A DNA stretch of 64,000 bases from an uncultured Lachnospiraceae bacterium (GTDB lineage Bacteria > Bacillota > Clostridia > Lachnospirales > Lachnospiraceae), in NCBI GenBank assembly GCA_947174665.1, contig CAMWJV010000002.1, positions 1 to 64,000 of the forward strand. The letters run 5' to 3'. Positions 36,368 through 45,855 of this stretch are shown here, piece after piece (the first letter of the stretch is position 1; every line of letters begins with the position of its first letter). The notes below the pieces were generated by a model, which did not search any database, was not told the origin of the DNA, and worked only from the letters and a program-made list of their open reading frames with translations. Made by a program: the position numbers and the translations under genes.

Positions 36368-38179
36368 ATGAAAAGATTTTTAAAAATGTATCACATAAAA
36401 ATCAGCAAAGTCACTATTCCACTTGGCATTCTGCTGGGATTATTTCTGACCTGGGGGTATTTATTGGAGCGAGACGGCCAAATTGATTTCACAAAGCCCT
36501 CTCTGTATTTAACAACCATTCTATGTGGCACTTCAGGAATCTTGCTGCTAAATCTTCTATGGGCTTTTCTTGACAGGCATCAAACTGCAGCCTCACAATT
36601 ACCCAAACTGGTCTTTCCCTATCAGGGCTGGCATTGGTTGGCCGTATATTTATTTCTCCTGACATGCTATCTAGTCACATTTCTGGCAGTTTATCTAGGC
36701 TTTTTTACCTATGACGCCACTATGGCTTATCTGGAGATTATCAATAAAAGGATAAACAACCAACATCCACTGATCTATATCCTGATATTGGGTAAAGCTT
36801 GTACTTATTCTCTTGAACATTTCGGGCAGGCCAACACAGGGATAGCCCTCTATATCTGTGCGCAGATAGTGTTTGTTACCGGCGCTTTCACCTACACTCT
36901 ACATGAAGTCAAAAAGAAGACCCACAATGCATTTTTTACCTTACTGGCATTGATATACTATGCCTTATTTCCCACAATTCATATGTTTGCCGTATCTTCC
37001 GCCAAAGATACCACTTTTACAACATGCTTCCTGATATTGCTGCTCCTGCTGTATGATATGTTTTTAGATGAGGAGCACTTTTTCCGATCCCCTGTAAAAT
37101 GTATCTGCTTTATTATTTTCGCCACTGGATTTCTGATTATGCGCAACAATGCCCTCTATGCTTTTATTTTGTTTATCCCGATTTTTCTATTTGCCTTGAA
37201 AAAAGGCTGGTGGAAGGGTGTTATTCTGCTATTCGGGATTTTTTTGCTTCTGGGGATATATCATGGACCTTTCACAGACCGCTATTCTGTGGGCAATATC
37301 GGTTCTCGTGAGAAGCTTTCTGTCCCTTCCCAACAGATGGCCAGAGTATATAATGAGCGAATTGACTTTTTGACGGAGGAAGAAATCGAACAGTTAGAAA
37401 CATTTTATAACAAGGAGTACTTAAGCTGGTATTTACCCAAATTAGCAGATCATATAAAAAATAATCTGAACGAATATCAATACAGTACCAATAAAGCCGC
37501 CTATTATAAACTTTGGTTGTCTATCGGATTAAAAGCGCCCTCAGAATACATCAATGCATTTCTTCTGACCACCTATGGCTATTGGTATCCATGGGCTTCG
37601 CTGGATGGCTATAAGGGATATGCCGGCATGGAAGGGACAATTCTGGAAGATGCCGAGAATTACTATTTTGGATATGTGACGGAGGAGCCAGGAGAACGTC
37701 ATAGCTTCATCCCCGTGTTGGATCGGTTCTATTTCTGGCTTTCCACAGTAAACCTGCATCGCAGATGGCCGGTCCTCTCTCTACTGTTTTCTCCCGGAGC
37801 CATGTTCTGGGTGTACCTAATTGCGGGAGCATACTACATGCATTCCCATAAGAAAGCATGGCAAATCCCGTTTATGCTGATAGGTCTCATCTGGCTGACG
37901 ATCCAACTTGGTCCTATCTCCTTAGTGCGGTATATTTTGATCTTATTCTTTGGTCTTCCTTTTATCCTGAGTATTTACTGGCAGAGGGTTTTATCAGGAA
38001 ATCAGATGTGTTCACACGCTAAGCCGTCTCTGGTCTTAAGCAGCAAAGCAACGGAATTCCTGTATGAAACAGACATAGAAAACGGAGCTGTGAGAAATGG
38101 AATTTCAATCACTCCTCCGTATAGGATCAGCCCCAAACAGGCGGTAGTGATGCCAGCAACTTTTCAGTATAGAGATTAA
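36368..38179 (+). CDS. Large multi-pass membrane protein (DUF6020-like), tandem paralog
   Basis: FFTYDATMAYLEIINKRINNQHPLIYILILG; LIMRNNALYAFILFIPIF matching ILRNNGLYIVLIVLVIF upstream. Confidence 0.65.
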   Translation: MKRFLKMYHIKISKVTIPLGILLGLFLTWGYLLERDGQIDFTKPSLYLTTILCGTSGILLLNLLWAFLDRHQTAASQLPKLVFPYQGWHWLAVYLFLLTCYLVTFLAVYLGFFTYDATMAYLEIINKRINNQHPLIYILILGKACTYSLEHFGQANTGIALYICAQIVFVTGAFTYTLHEVKKKTHNAFFTLLALIYYALFPTIHMFAVSSAKDTTFTTCFLILLLLLYDMFLDEEHFFRSPVKCICFIIFATGFLIMRNNALYAFILFIPIFLFALKKGWWKGVILLFGIFLLLGIYHGPFTDRYSVGNIGSREKLSVPSQQMARVYNERIDFLTEEEIEQLETFYNKEYLSWYLPKLADHIKNNLNEYQYSTNKAAYYKLWLSIGLKAPSEYINAFLLTTYGYWYPWASLDGYKGYAGMEGTILEDAENYYFGYVTEEPGERHSFIPVLDRFYFWLSTVNLHRRWPVLSLLFSPGAMFWVYLIAGAYYMHSHKKAWQIPFMLIGLIWLTIQLGPISLVRYILILFFGLPFILSIYWQRVLSGNQMCSHAKPSLVLSSKATEFLYETDIENGAVRNGISITPPYRISPKQAVVMPATFQYRD

Positions 38180-38203
38180 GGTGTGGACCGATGTAATCGC
38201 CAA

Positions 38204-38839
38204 TCATTCTGGCAGAAAAAGGAATATTCCTGATATTTTGAAGTTTTTTGCATTATTAAACCTTTCCTGCTCGGCGACCTCCTCGATCCGCTGGTCAAAT
38301 CGGTCTATCTTTGCTGTCTGTTCCTCATAGGTCGCCATGTATTCCTCCAGCGTTTCCCGATACAAGCCTTTTAACACTAACTGCTTCAGCCATCTGAGAT
38401 GGGCGAGCGTCCACTTCGTTCCTTCGTAATGGTGCCCGTGCCGGATGCAGAATGCGTTGATCTGCTGTTTTACTTTTTTGAGTGCCCGCCTGTGGTCGTT
38501 CCGCATCCGCAGATATTCCTTGACGGAATCGTCCTCCTCTGTCGGAATGTAGACCGCATGGTAACCGTCATAGGACAGGCATTGGGCGATCATCAGGGCA
38601 TCCCTGGCATCCGTCTTGATCCTCACGCCCTGCGGAGTAAGCATCGTTGTCGGGGCAAGGATCACGCATTTTACCGCTGCCGCCGTAAGTTGGTTGTATA
38701 AGGAATACCCCAGACAGCCCGCCTCATACCCGCACTGGATGTCATACTGATTATCCATCCCAGTTTTTAGTATTCTTTTCATGTAAGTGGCATCCTTTTG
38801 TATGTGGTAATTCCCGTTTGTGTTGTTTTGCTTCAACAT
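38204..38839 (-). mobile_element. IS110-family transposase remnant
   Basis: CGYEAGCLGYSLYNQLTAAAVKCVILAPTTMLTPQGVRIKTDARDALMIAQCL; lacks the C-terminal catalytic half. Confidence 0.82.
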
Positions 38840-39054
38840 GAATTATGCGGGTAAATCCACGTTGGTGCAAATGTGAGGTCACTTCATATTATCTAAAACC
38901 GTTGCTCCGCAATGGATTCTGGCGGCTGATACCTTTAACCTTCAATTGTGTACTAAGTTGTGTACCAGTTTAATGGTGACAAACTCCCCGATAAATCTGA
39001 ATTTATCTGGATAAAGATTATATTTATAATTGGAAGTTACTCTTCTTTATCTTT

Positions 39055-39444
39055 TTAAAAGAAATAGCAATTATCTTCGCCAATTATTCCAGCGAGTATC
39101 TTCTTAATCTCTAATCCATGTGGTGGTGGCTCAATTGTACCGCAAACTATTCTAAGGCAGCTTCTTTGAGTGCATATCTTGAACTGCCAGTGATTGCTAT
39201 CAGATTCATCAACCGAATAATCATCACAATCCCAGTCATCAATACACTTATATAAAATATTATACAATTGTTGTTTCTGTTGTTCAGACATCGGCCATAT
39301 TCTACCACCGATTAAAGCACCACTATTATAAAATCTTATATGTATCTCTGTTTGAAGTATTTTTGTTACAACGCTTAATATATCTTCTGTATTTTCCCAA
39401 GTAATAGTACAACTGGTAATATGATTGCTTTCACTTTTTGCCAC
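39055..39444 (-). CDS. Hypothetical protein
   Basis: 129-aa ORF in AT-rich region. Confidence 0.45.
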   Translation of the reverse strand: MAKSESNHITSCTITWENTEDILSVVTKILQTEIHIRFYNSGALIGGRIWPMSEQQKQQLYNILYKCIDDWDCDDYSVDESDSNHWQFKICTQRSCLRIVCGTIEPPPHGLEIKKILAGIIGEDNCYFF

Positions 39445-39735
39445 GCTATCACCTCGAATTAGAATGTTTATAGCTATAATAATTGTAAATCAATGAACTC
39501 TGCAAATTCCGATTTCTTGCATTGTATGCCAAGAAGTATAGCATCACAGCACAAACAAATCAACCCGAAGAGTAAGGAGATTACTTCACCCTGTTTTAAG
39601 GACTTGAGTACCAAGTTGTATACTGTGCTCTCATTGCATACCACAATTAATAAACTTGAATGTTAATATGTGTTGCTTGCCGCAACGGGCAGCTTTTCGT
39701 ATAATAACGATAGCCGAAAGAAAGGAGGTGTCCTT

Positions 39736-40245
39736 ATGTTAAATGACAATATTAAAGCAATCCGAAAATCAAAAGGACTTTCACAACAAGAGCTTGCTGT
39801 CAAGCTGAACGTGGTGCGACAAACAGTTTCTAAATGGGAGCAGGGATTGTCGGTTCCTGATTCTGATATGCTAATCTGCATATCGGAAGCTCTTGAAACG
39901 CCCGTAAGCACTTTACTTGGGGAAACTGTTGTTGAATCGAAAGTTGATGACTTAAAAGCGATTTCCGAAAAACTGGAGATTATTAACTTACAACTTGCAC
40001 AAAGGAAGATCACGAGAAGAAAAATACTTCATTGGCTGCTTATCTCATTGTGTATGGTCATATTAACAATTTCTGCGGTCTTAATAGTATTAAACAGTTG
40101 TTACTTAGGCTGGGATTATAATGATCCTGAAACCGCCGTTGTCGGAGTGGTTTTTCATGCGTTTGAATGGCTGTTTGTCAGATTGGCGCCGATCATCCTT
40201 ATAGGGGCAATCGTGGGAATTTTTCTGACACGCAAGAAAGTATAA
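39736..40245 (+). CDS. XRE-family HTH regulator with C-terminal TM segments
   Basis: MLNDNIKAIRKSKGLSQQELAVKLNVVRQTVSKWEQGLSVPD, then two hydrophobic helices. Confidence 0.88.
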   Translation: MLNDNIKAIRKSKGLSQQELAVKLNVVRQTVSKWEQGLSVPDSDMLICISEALETPVSTLLGETVVESKVDDLKAISEKLEIINLQLAQRKITRRKILHWLLISLCMVILTISAVLIVLNSCYLGWDYNDPETAVVGVVFHAFEWLFVRLAPIILIGAIVGIFLTRKKV

Positions 40246-40264
40246 ATCTGCTCTGTTTTGTTTG

Positions 40265-40326
40265 TCCATTTATTCCCTGGCTTTATGTCCATGATTGCTG
40301 TATACTGTATTGTAAAGATGCTGGGC
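40265..40326 (+). pseudogene. 62-bp malG-type permease gene remnant
   Basis: 58/62 identical to 26998-27059 inside the intact malG-like gene; encodes HLFPGFMSMIAVYCIVKMLG. Confidence 0.85.
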
Positions 40327-40344
40327 CATGAAGGAAGGAGTCTT

Positions 40345-42075
40345 ATGGAAAAAGCGGCAGTTGTTCACAATCCCGATAATTATTTCTTTTATTCCACAGG
40401 CAGGGACACATTCACTGTAAAGCTGATGGCGAAGGCAGGGGATGTGTCCCTTGCTGCGCTTCATTACAGGGATAAATATATCCCCTTGGATAAGCTGGAT
40501 ACCAGAGGAAAAGTTCCCATGCACCGGGTGGCGGGAGACGGGATCCATGATTACTATGAAGCGGAGTTAAAGGTGAATATGCTCTGTATCCGCTATTTTT
40601 TCGAGCTCACGGACAGCAGGGGTGAGGTTGTATATTATGGAAATTATTCCTTTTATGACAGAATACCGGAATGTATCGAGGAGATGTTTGACTGCCCGCA
40701 GTTGAGCCGTGAGGAGGAGAAATACGAGGCGCCGGAATGGGCAAAGGGCAAGGTGGTCTATCAGATTTTTGTGGACAGATTTGCCACGGATAAGAATGTG
40801 CCGGCAGAGGAATGGTACAGGGAGGATCTGGGTCATAAGGACAGCCTGCGGGGAAGCTTAAAGGGAATTACACAAAAGATACCTTATCTAAAGGAGCTGG
40901 GGGCGGAGGTGCTTTATCTCACTCCTATTTTTCAGGCAGAAACGACACATAAGTATGACACGGTGGATTATATGCGGGTGGATCCGGGTTTTGGCACGGA
41001 GGAGGATCTGCGGGAACTGACGGAGACGGCTCATGGTGCGGGAATGTATGTGATCTTGGACGCGGTATTCAATCATACTTCCAGACATTTCTTTGCCTTT
41101 CAGGATCTGCAGCAGAACCAGGAGGCATCCCGATACAGGGACTGGTATTATGTGGACGAGTTTCCTGCACAGGGTGAACTTATGCCCTCCTACAGGTCTT
41201 TCAGCTATTTCGGCGGAATGCCGAAACTGAACTGCCGTAATCCGGAAGTGAGGGACTACATTTTCGGCGTGATAAGGCATTGGACCGGGGAGTGCCATGT
41301 GGATGGCTGGCGGCTGGATGTGGCAGATGAGATCGGACGGGATTTCTGGCGGGAATTTCGCAGGGAGCTTAGAAAAGTGAATCCCCAGGCGCTGGTTGTA
41401 GGGGAAATATGGCATTTTAACGGCTGCTATCTTGAGGGCGACCAGTGGGACAGTGTTATGAATTATCATTTTACTGAGGCCGTGAAGGGTTTTCTTCTGG
41501 AGAGGACATTGACTGCCAAAGGATTTGCGGAGCGGCTTGATTTTGTGCGCGGACGATTGAAGGGGGAGGCGGCACCCCTTTTGTGGAACCTGATTGACAG
41601 TCATGACACAGACCGCTTTCTGACCCAGGCCGGGGGAGACAGGAAACTGTTGAAACTGGCGGCAGCGCTGCAGTTTCTGCTGCCGGGTATGCCCATGATT
41701 TACTATGGGGACGAGGCAGGAATGACAGGGCAAAAGAAGGGATCCGGCTGCAGACGGGGTATGCTCTGGGAGAAGGAGAGACAGGACACCGGGCTTCTGG
41801 AATATTATAAGAGATTGATTGCCATTCGGAAGAAATATCCGGCGGTGGGCAGGGGAGAAGTGCACTGGAAGCTGCGGGAGGGAGCAGACCGGCTTCTTTG
41901 CTGGGAAACAGAGCTTTCGGGTGAGACTGGCGTTGCTGTTGCAGTAAACTGCGGCGGGGATACGCAGGATTATTCCGAATGGGCAGGCAGGCGGATTGCC
42001 GCTTCGGAGGCGGTGTTTGACGGAGTTTTGGGACCTTTTCAGGCAGTGGTTTTGGAATTTATTAAAAAAAAGTAA
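40345..42075 (+). CDS. GH13 alpha-amylase family glycoside hydrolase (neopullulanase/alpha-glucosidase-like)
   Basis: VYQIFVDRF, DAVFNHTSRHFF, GWRLDVADEIG, VVGEIWH, LIDSHDTDRFLT; ATG 40345 with GGAAGGAG RBS. Confidence 0.92.
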   Translation: MEKAAVVHNPDNYFFYSTGRDTFTVKLMAKAGDVSLAALHYRDKYIPLDKLDTRGKVPMHRVAGDGIHDYYEAELKVNMLCIRYFFELTDSRGEVVYYGNYSFYDRIPECIEEMFDCPQLSREEEKYEAPEWAKGKVVYQIFVDRFATDKNVPAEEWYREDLGHKDSLRGSLKGITQKIPYLKELGAEVLYLTPIFQAETTHKYDTVDYMRVDPGFGTEEDLRELTETAHGAGMYVILDAVFNHTSRHFFAFQDLQQNQEASRYRDWYYVDEFPAQGELMPSYRSFSYFGGMPKLNCRNPEVRDYIFGVIRHWTGECHVDGWRLDVADEIGRDFWREFRRELRKVNPQALVVGEIWHFNGCYLEGDQWDSVMNYHFTEAVKGFLLERTLTAKGFAERLDFVRGRLKGEAAPLLWNLIDSHDTDRFLTQAGGDRKLLKLAAALQFLLPGMPMIYYGDEAGMTGQKKGSGCRRGMLWEKERQDTGLLEYYKRLIAIRKKYPAVGRGEVHWKLREGADRLLCWETELSGETGVAVAVNCGGDTQDYSEWAGRRIAASEAVFDGVLGPFQAVVLEFIKKK

Positions 42076-42084
42076 AAAAAAGAC

Positions 42085-42113
42085 TTGCATTTGTGCGGAG
42101 CATATAATATAAT
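42085..42113 (+). promoter_or_regulatory. tRNA promoter
   Basis: TTGCAT, 17-bp spacer, TATAAT. Confidence 0.65.
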
Positions 42114-42143
42114 AACTCTTGCGTTGTGAGAGATGTCATAATT

Positions 42144-42216
42144 GCACCGCTAGCTCAGTTGGTAGAGCACCTGACTCTTAATCAGGGTGTCCAGGGTTCG
42201 AGCCCCTGGCGGTGCA
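42144..42216 (+). tRNA. tRNA-Lys(CUU)
   Basis: 73-nt cloverleaf; acceptor GCACCGC/GCGGTGC, anticodon loop CTCTTAA, T-loop GGTTCGAGCC. Confidence 0.95.
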
Positions 42217-42240
42217 CGCTCCTCTATCGGAGGAGAATGA

Positions 42241-42290
42241 AGAACTGTTTTTGAGGACGTAGGAGCCTTGGGGACGGTTCTTTTTTTGCA
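42241..42290 (+). terminator. Terminator downstream of tRNA-Lys
   Basis: gaactgtttttgagg...ccttggggacggttc (G-U rich stem) then TTTTTTT. Confidence 0.55.
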
Positions 42291-42388
42291 CATTCGGAAA
42301 AAGCATAATTTAAATGAAAATATTAATTAAAGTATTGCATATAATAAAAGCATGGCATATAATCAGAGAAGACGGGGAGGTTGATACC

Positions 42389-42739
42389 ATGGGCGTAACT
42401 TTATTGGATTTAACGGAAAGGCTTGTTCCTATATCAGATTTCAGCCAGGGCAAAGCCGGAAAAATTTTTCATGATGTAGCGGAAAACAATAATGAATATA
42501 TAATATTGAAAAATAATCAGCCAACGGCTGTATTATTATCTGTAAAAGAGTATAGGGATACGCAGGCAAAGGTTGCTAAGTTAGAAGAGATATTGGAAAA
42601 AATTGAAAATATCAGGTTATTGAAGCTTGCAGAAAGCAGAGCACATAGTAATACATCTTCTTTTGAAACATTTGTAAATGAACAGGGATTTTCAATAGAA
42701 GAGCTGGAAGAGATTTCTGAAAACGTGGAATTTGAATAA
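42389..42739 (+). CDS. Phd/YefM-family antitoxin
   Basis: VPISDFSQGKAGKIFHDVAENNNEYIILKNNQPTAVLLSVKEY. Confidence 0.85.
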   Translation: MGVTLLDLTERLVPISDFSQGKAGKIFHDVAENNNEYIILKNNQPTAVLLSVKEYRDTQAKVAKLEEILEKIENIRLLKLAESRAHSNTSSFETFVNEQGFSIEELEEISENVEFE

Positions 42740-43095
42740 TGGCGTGGAATATACGTATAACGGATGAAGCTAAGAAAGACTATGGAAAAATTGAAGGAAA
42801 TATACGAAAGCAAGTACTGGCAGGTATCTTAAAAGTGTCGAAAGCACCTTTGCCAGGTCCTAATGGCTATGGGAAACCATTGGGAAATAAACAAGGTAAT
42901 GATCTGACAGGGTTCTTCAAAATAAAATACCGTGGGATTGGAATAAGAGTTGTATATACATTGGTGATTGACAAAATGACAATGAATATTATGGTAATCT
43001 CTCAAAGAGACGATAATCATTGTTATGACTTGGCTGCAAAGTTATATGATAAGTACGGTGAAGATGTTTTTAAGGATGTATTTGGAGAATTTTAA
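42739..43095 (+). CDS. RelE/ParE-family toxin
   Basis: WNIRITDEAKKDYGKIEGNIRKQVLAGILKV...GYGKPLGN...GFFKIKYRGIGIRVVYTL; start overlaps antitoxin stop. Confidence 0.85.
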   Translation: MAWNIRITDEAKKDYGKIEGNIRKQVLAGILKVSKAPLPGPNGYGKPLGNKQGNDLTGFFKIKYRGIGIRVVYTLVIDKMTMNIMVISQRDDNHCYDLAAKLYDKYGEDVFKDVFGEF

Positions 43096-43352
43096 TTTGT
43101 TGGGATTAGCACCGACGGATGATTTATGAAATAATTATCTGAAGGTGCTTTTATATGCCTGTTTTGTACCGCTTACCGCAGAATACTTGAGAAAACTTTT
43201 GTGGAAACATATGATTGCATTGGGGGTGACAATAACTTTATATGATGCTGTTCACAAGGCAGTTTTTCCTTAAAAATCGCCATTTTATAGCCGGAAGTTA
43301 CCTTTGATACATAAATGCACATTCATCTATATAATCGTGAGCAATAAACCAG

Positions 43353-43715
43353 TTAAATTTGGATGATATAATAAAAAAAGTTTTCATCCATAGTTAAAGG
43401 CAGCGCAGTCTTTATTATTTTCACATATTCGGCCCAACTTTCTGCTGCGTAAATCCCGGCAATCGCAAAGGATTTAAGGTTGCTTCTGATATGCATTCTT
43501 TTACGTTCGAGAGTAATCTTGTCCGGCGTAAAATGATTGTAGTCGGAAAAGAAATAAAAAAATTTTTTAATGATGTCTTCGTGTTTCAATTTTGAAAACT
43601 CATGTAACCGGCCTCTGTCAATTTTTTCTTCCTTTACAATCTTTTCTATCTCGTCACGGTAAAATATGGCTGTATCTTTTTCAAGGGGTCTATATTTCAT
43701 AGCTTCTATAATCAC
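43353..43715 (-). CDS. Hypothetical protein
   Basis: 120-aa ORF, no motif recognised. Confidence 0.4.
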   Translation of the reverse strand: MIIEAMKYRPLEKDTAIFYRDEIEKIVKEEKIDRGRLHEFSKLKHEDIIKKFFYFFSDYNHFTPDKITLERKRMHIRSNLKSFAIAGIYAAESWAEYVKIIKTALPLTMDENFFYYIIQI

Positions 43716-43730
43716 CTCTGCCTGTTCTAA

Positions 43731-44543
43731 TCAATGCCATTTCTGCTGTTTCAACGCCGTTAATACCTGTTCAACGGTCATTTGTAAATCATCAGGGATA
43801 TCTTTCCGTGCAGAAATCACAGCCTGAATTACTGCAGGTCTTGTCTCTTTTACATCAAATTTCGGCGGTTTGATGTCAAGCGCCTCGCAGATCATTTTTT
43901 CGAAAGTAAAATAATCTACCGTATCCGTGGTCCCTATGTGGAAAACGCCGCGCAGGTTGTTATCTAAAACGTATTTTGCGTAGGTTCCTATTTGCTTTGC
44001 ATATGTAACATTCACCATGATACCTGAGTGAGTGTGATGAAGTTCTTCACTGCAGCTGTGACTTTTAAGTTGATACACTCTCGGACAATCGAAATCCCAG
44101 ACGGTAGACGGACGGAAAATGATTAGCTGATTTCCGAGTGATTCGCCTAACATTGTCTCACAGTCCCGCTTAAAAATGCCATAATCGGATTCCGGTGACG
44201 GCGAATCTTTTTCTGTCCGGGGGCGGGATAAATCTCCGTCAAACACGTTCACCGTAGAAACATACAGCAGCCGCTTGTCTTTTCCTGCGAGCCAATGTGC
44301 CAGCTCCGCATGAAAATATATCTGTGCCTGAAAATTTCCCCGAATGGAAGAAATCACAATATCCGGGTTTTCCTGTTCCAAGATTTCCAATAGCCGCTCC
44401 GGGTTTTCCACCGGTAAGCAGTGGCCGTTTTCCGGCTCATGATGTCCCGCAGTTGAAATAACCTGATAATCCTTTTGGAGAGCTGCAGCAATCGCTTTCC
44501 CCACCAGTCCGCTGCCGCCAATCAGCAAAACTTTATTGCTCAT
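43731..44543 (-). CDS. NAD(P)-dependent sugar epimerase/reductase-like (RmlD-like SDR)
   Basis: MSNKVLLIGGSGLVGKAIAAALQ; LYVSTVNVFDGD; DYGIFKRDCE. Confidence 0.8.
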   Translation of the reverse strand: MSNKVLLIGGSGLVGKAIAAALQKDYQVISTAGHHEPENGHCLPVENPERLLEILEQENPDIVISSIRGNFQAQIYFHAELAHWLAGKDKRLLYVSTVNVFDGDLSRPRTEKDSPSPESDYGIFKRDCETMLGESLGNQLIIFRPSTVWDFDCPRVYQLKSHSCSEELHHTHSGIMVNVTYAKQIGTYAKYVLDNNLRGVFHIGTTDTVDYFTFEKMICEALDIKPPKFDVKETRPAVIQAVISARKDIPDDLQMTVEQVLTALKQQKWH

Positions 44544-44636
44544 GTGTGTTTGCCTCCCAAGTAAGCTTCCGATCAGTTTTTTATATATCATACAATAGCG
44601 AGCGGCACATTTCAATATTTTTGCTATTGACAAATA

Positions 44637-44665
44637 ATGACCCTCATGTTAATCTATGAATACTC
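44637..44665 (+). promoter_or_regulatory. Promoter upstream of riboswitch
   Basis: TTGACA, 17-bp spacer, TAATCT. Confidence 0.55.
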
Positions 44666-44689
44666 TTTGCGCTGCATATAAATCTACAG

Positions 44690-44802
44690 TACAAACTGAG
44701 CAGACCGTGACGGAATGTCATGGAGTCGGGTCACATGTGTGGCAGTGGAATTTTTCATCCACGGGACAGTAGTTGCTAATACTGATTCGTGGGTGTTTTT
44801 TT
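44690..44802 (+). ncRNA. NiCo (czcD) riboswitch with overlapping intrinsic terminator
   Basis: ACTGAGCAG-stem-GTCGGG-stem-GGCA-stem-GGGACAGT matches the NiCo aptamer layout; terminator CACG..CAGTA...TACTG..CGTG TTTTTTT (44760-44802) shares the 3' aptamer strand; upstream of CDF exporter. Confidence 0.85.
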
Positions 44803-44882
44803 ATACTTTTTGCAAAGACTTTCTTCTAAAATCCCCACATATATTGGTGTCATAGAGCTATCTTATATTTCGGAGGATTTAT

Positions 44883-45809
44883 ATGTCAAAAAACAAAATA
44901 ACGAAAATCGATAACAACGCACTTGACAATAACTTTCAGAAAGTTGCTGACAAGGTATCAGCGGTAACCATTGCAGGAAATCTGGTACTGTCTGTATTTA
45001 AGCTTATAGCGGGAGTGATAGCTCGGTCTAATGCGATGATAAGCGATGCGATTCACTCTGCATCGGATGTATTCAGTACGATCGTGGTAATTATCGGAAT
45101 TAAGCTTGCGTCGAAGGAGGCGGATAAGGAGCATCCTTACGGGCATGAACGTCTGGAATGTGTGGCGGCGATTATTCTGGCTATGGTCCTCTTTACAACA
45201 GGACTGGGGATCGGGCTGGGAGCATTGAGAAACATCCTGTCCGGCAGCTATAGTGATCTGCAGGTTCCGGGAATTTTAGCGCTGGTGGCGGCTGTTGTTT
45301 CGATTCTGGTCAAGGAAGCCATGTTTTGGTATACCAAAATAAATGCGGTCAAAATTGACTCCAGTGCATTGATGGCGGATGCATGGCATCATCGTTCGGA
45401 CGCTTTTTCTTCTGTAGGGGCACTGGTAGGAATCGGCGGAGCAAGACTTGGCTTTCCCGTTATGGATTCCGTTGCCAGCCTGGTGATCTTTGTATTTATT
45501 GTAAAAGCGGCATATGATATTTTTAAGGATGCCGTTGATAAAATGGTGGATCATTCCTGTGACGAGGAAACGGAAAAGCAAATTTATGAATGTGTTATGA
45601 GGAACGCTGAAGTAATGGGAGTAGATTCACTTCATACACGCATTTTCGGCAATAAAATTTATGTGGACATAGAAATTGAGGTAGACGAAACTTATACCCT
45701 GAAGAAATCACATGAAATTGCGGAAGAGGTACATGAAAATATTGAACAGGATTTTCCGAAGATCAAGCATATCATGGTGCATGTAAATCCGGCAAAGAAA
45801 CAGGGGTAA
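44883..45809 (+). CDS. Cation diffusion facilitator (CDF) metal exporter
   Basis: MISDAIHSASDVFSTIVVIIG; HPYGHERLE; DAWHHRSDAFSS; C-terminal cytoplasmic domain. Confidence 0.93.
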   Translation: MSKNKITKIDNNALDNNFQKVADKVSAVTIAGNLVLSVFKLIAGVIARSNAMISDAIHSASDVFSTIVVIIGIKLASKEADKEHPYGHERLECVAAIILAMVLFTTGLGIGLGALRNILSGSYSDLQVPGILALVAAVVSILVKEAMFWYTKINAVKIDSSALMADAWHHRSDAFSSVGALVGIGGARLGFPVMDSVASLVIFVFIVKAAYDIFKDAVDKMVDHSCDEETEKQIYECVMRNAEVMGVDSLHTRIFGNKIYVDIEIEVDETYTLKKSHEIAEEVHENIEQDFPKIKHIMVHVNPAKKQG

Positions 45810-45855
45810 GTGTCGGAGGGGTAAGTGTCGGAGCGGCAGAAACGGAGGCAGTCAG

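Noticed and set aside
38204-38839. Complete IS110 insertion sequence
   Set aside because: C-terminal catalytic half and N-terminus are missing or out of frame; only a remnant is supported.
38960-39640. Similar GTGTACTAAGTTGTGTACCAG / GAGTACCAAGTTGTATACTG segments as element ends
   Set aside because: Similarity is short and imperfect, and no element boundaries coincide clearly.
27504-40264. Integrative prophage or conjugative element
   Set aside because: No integrase of intact form, no phage structural or conjugation genes, and no clear att repeats were seen.
42241-42290. GGGGACGGTTC hairpin as a dispersed repeat element
   Set aside because: Only one copy was noticed in the window; it is explained as the tRNA terminator.
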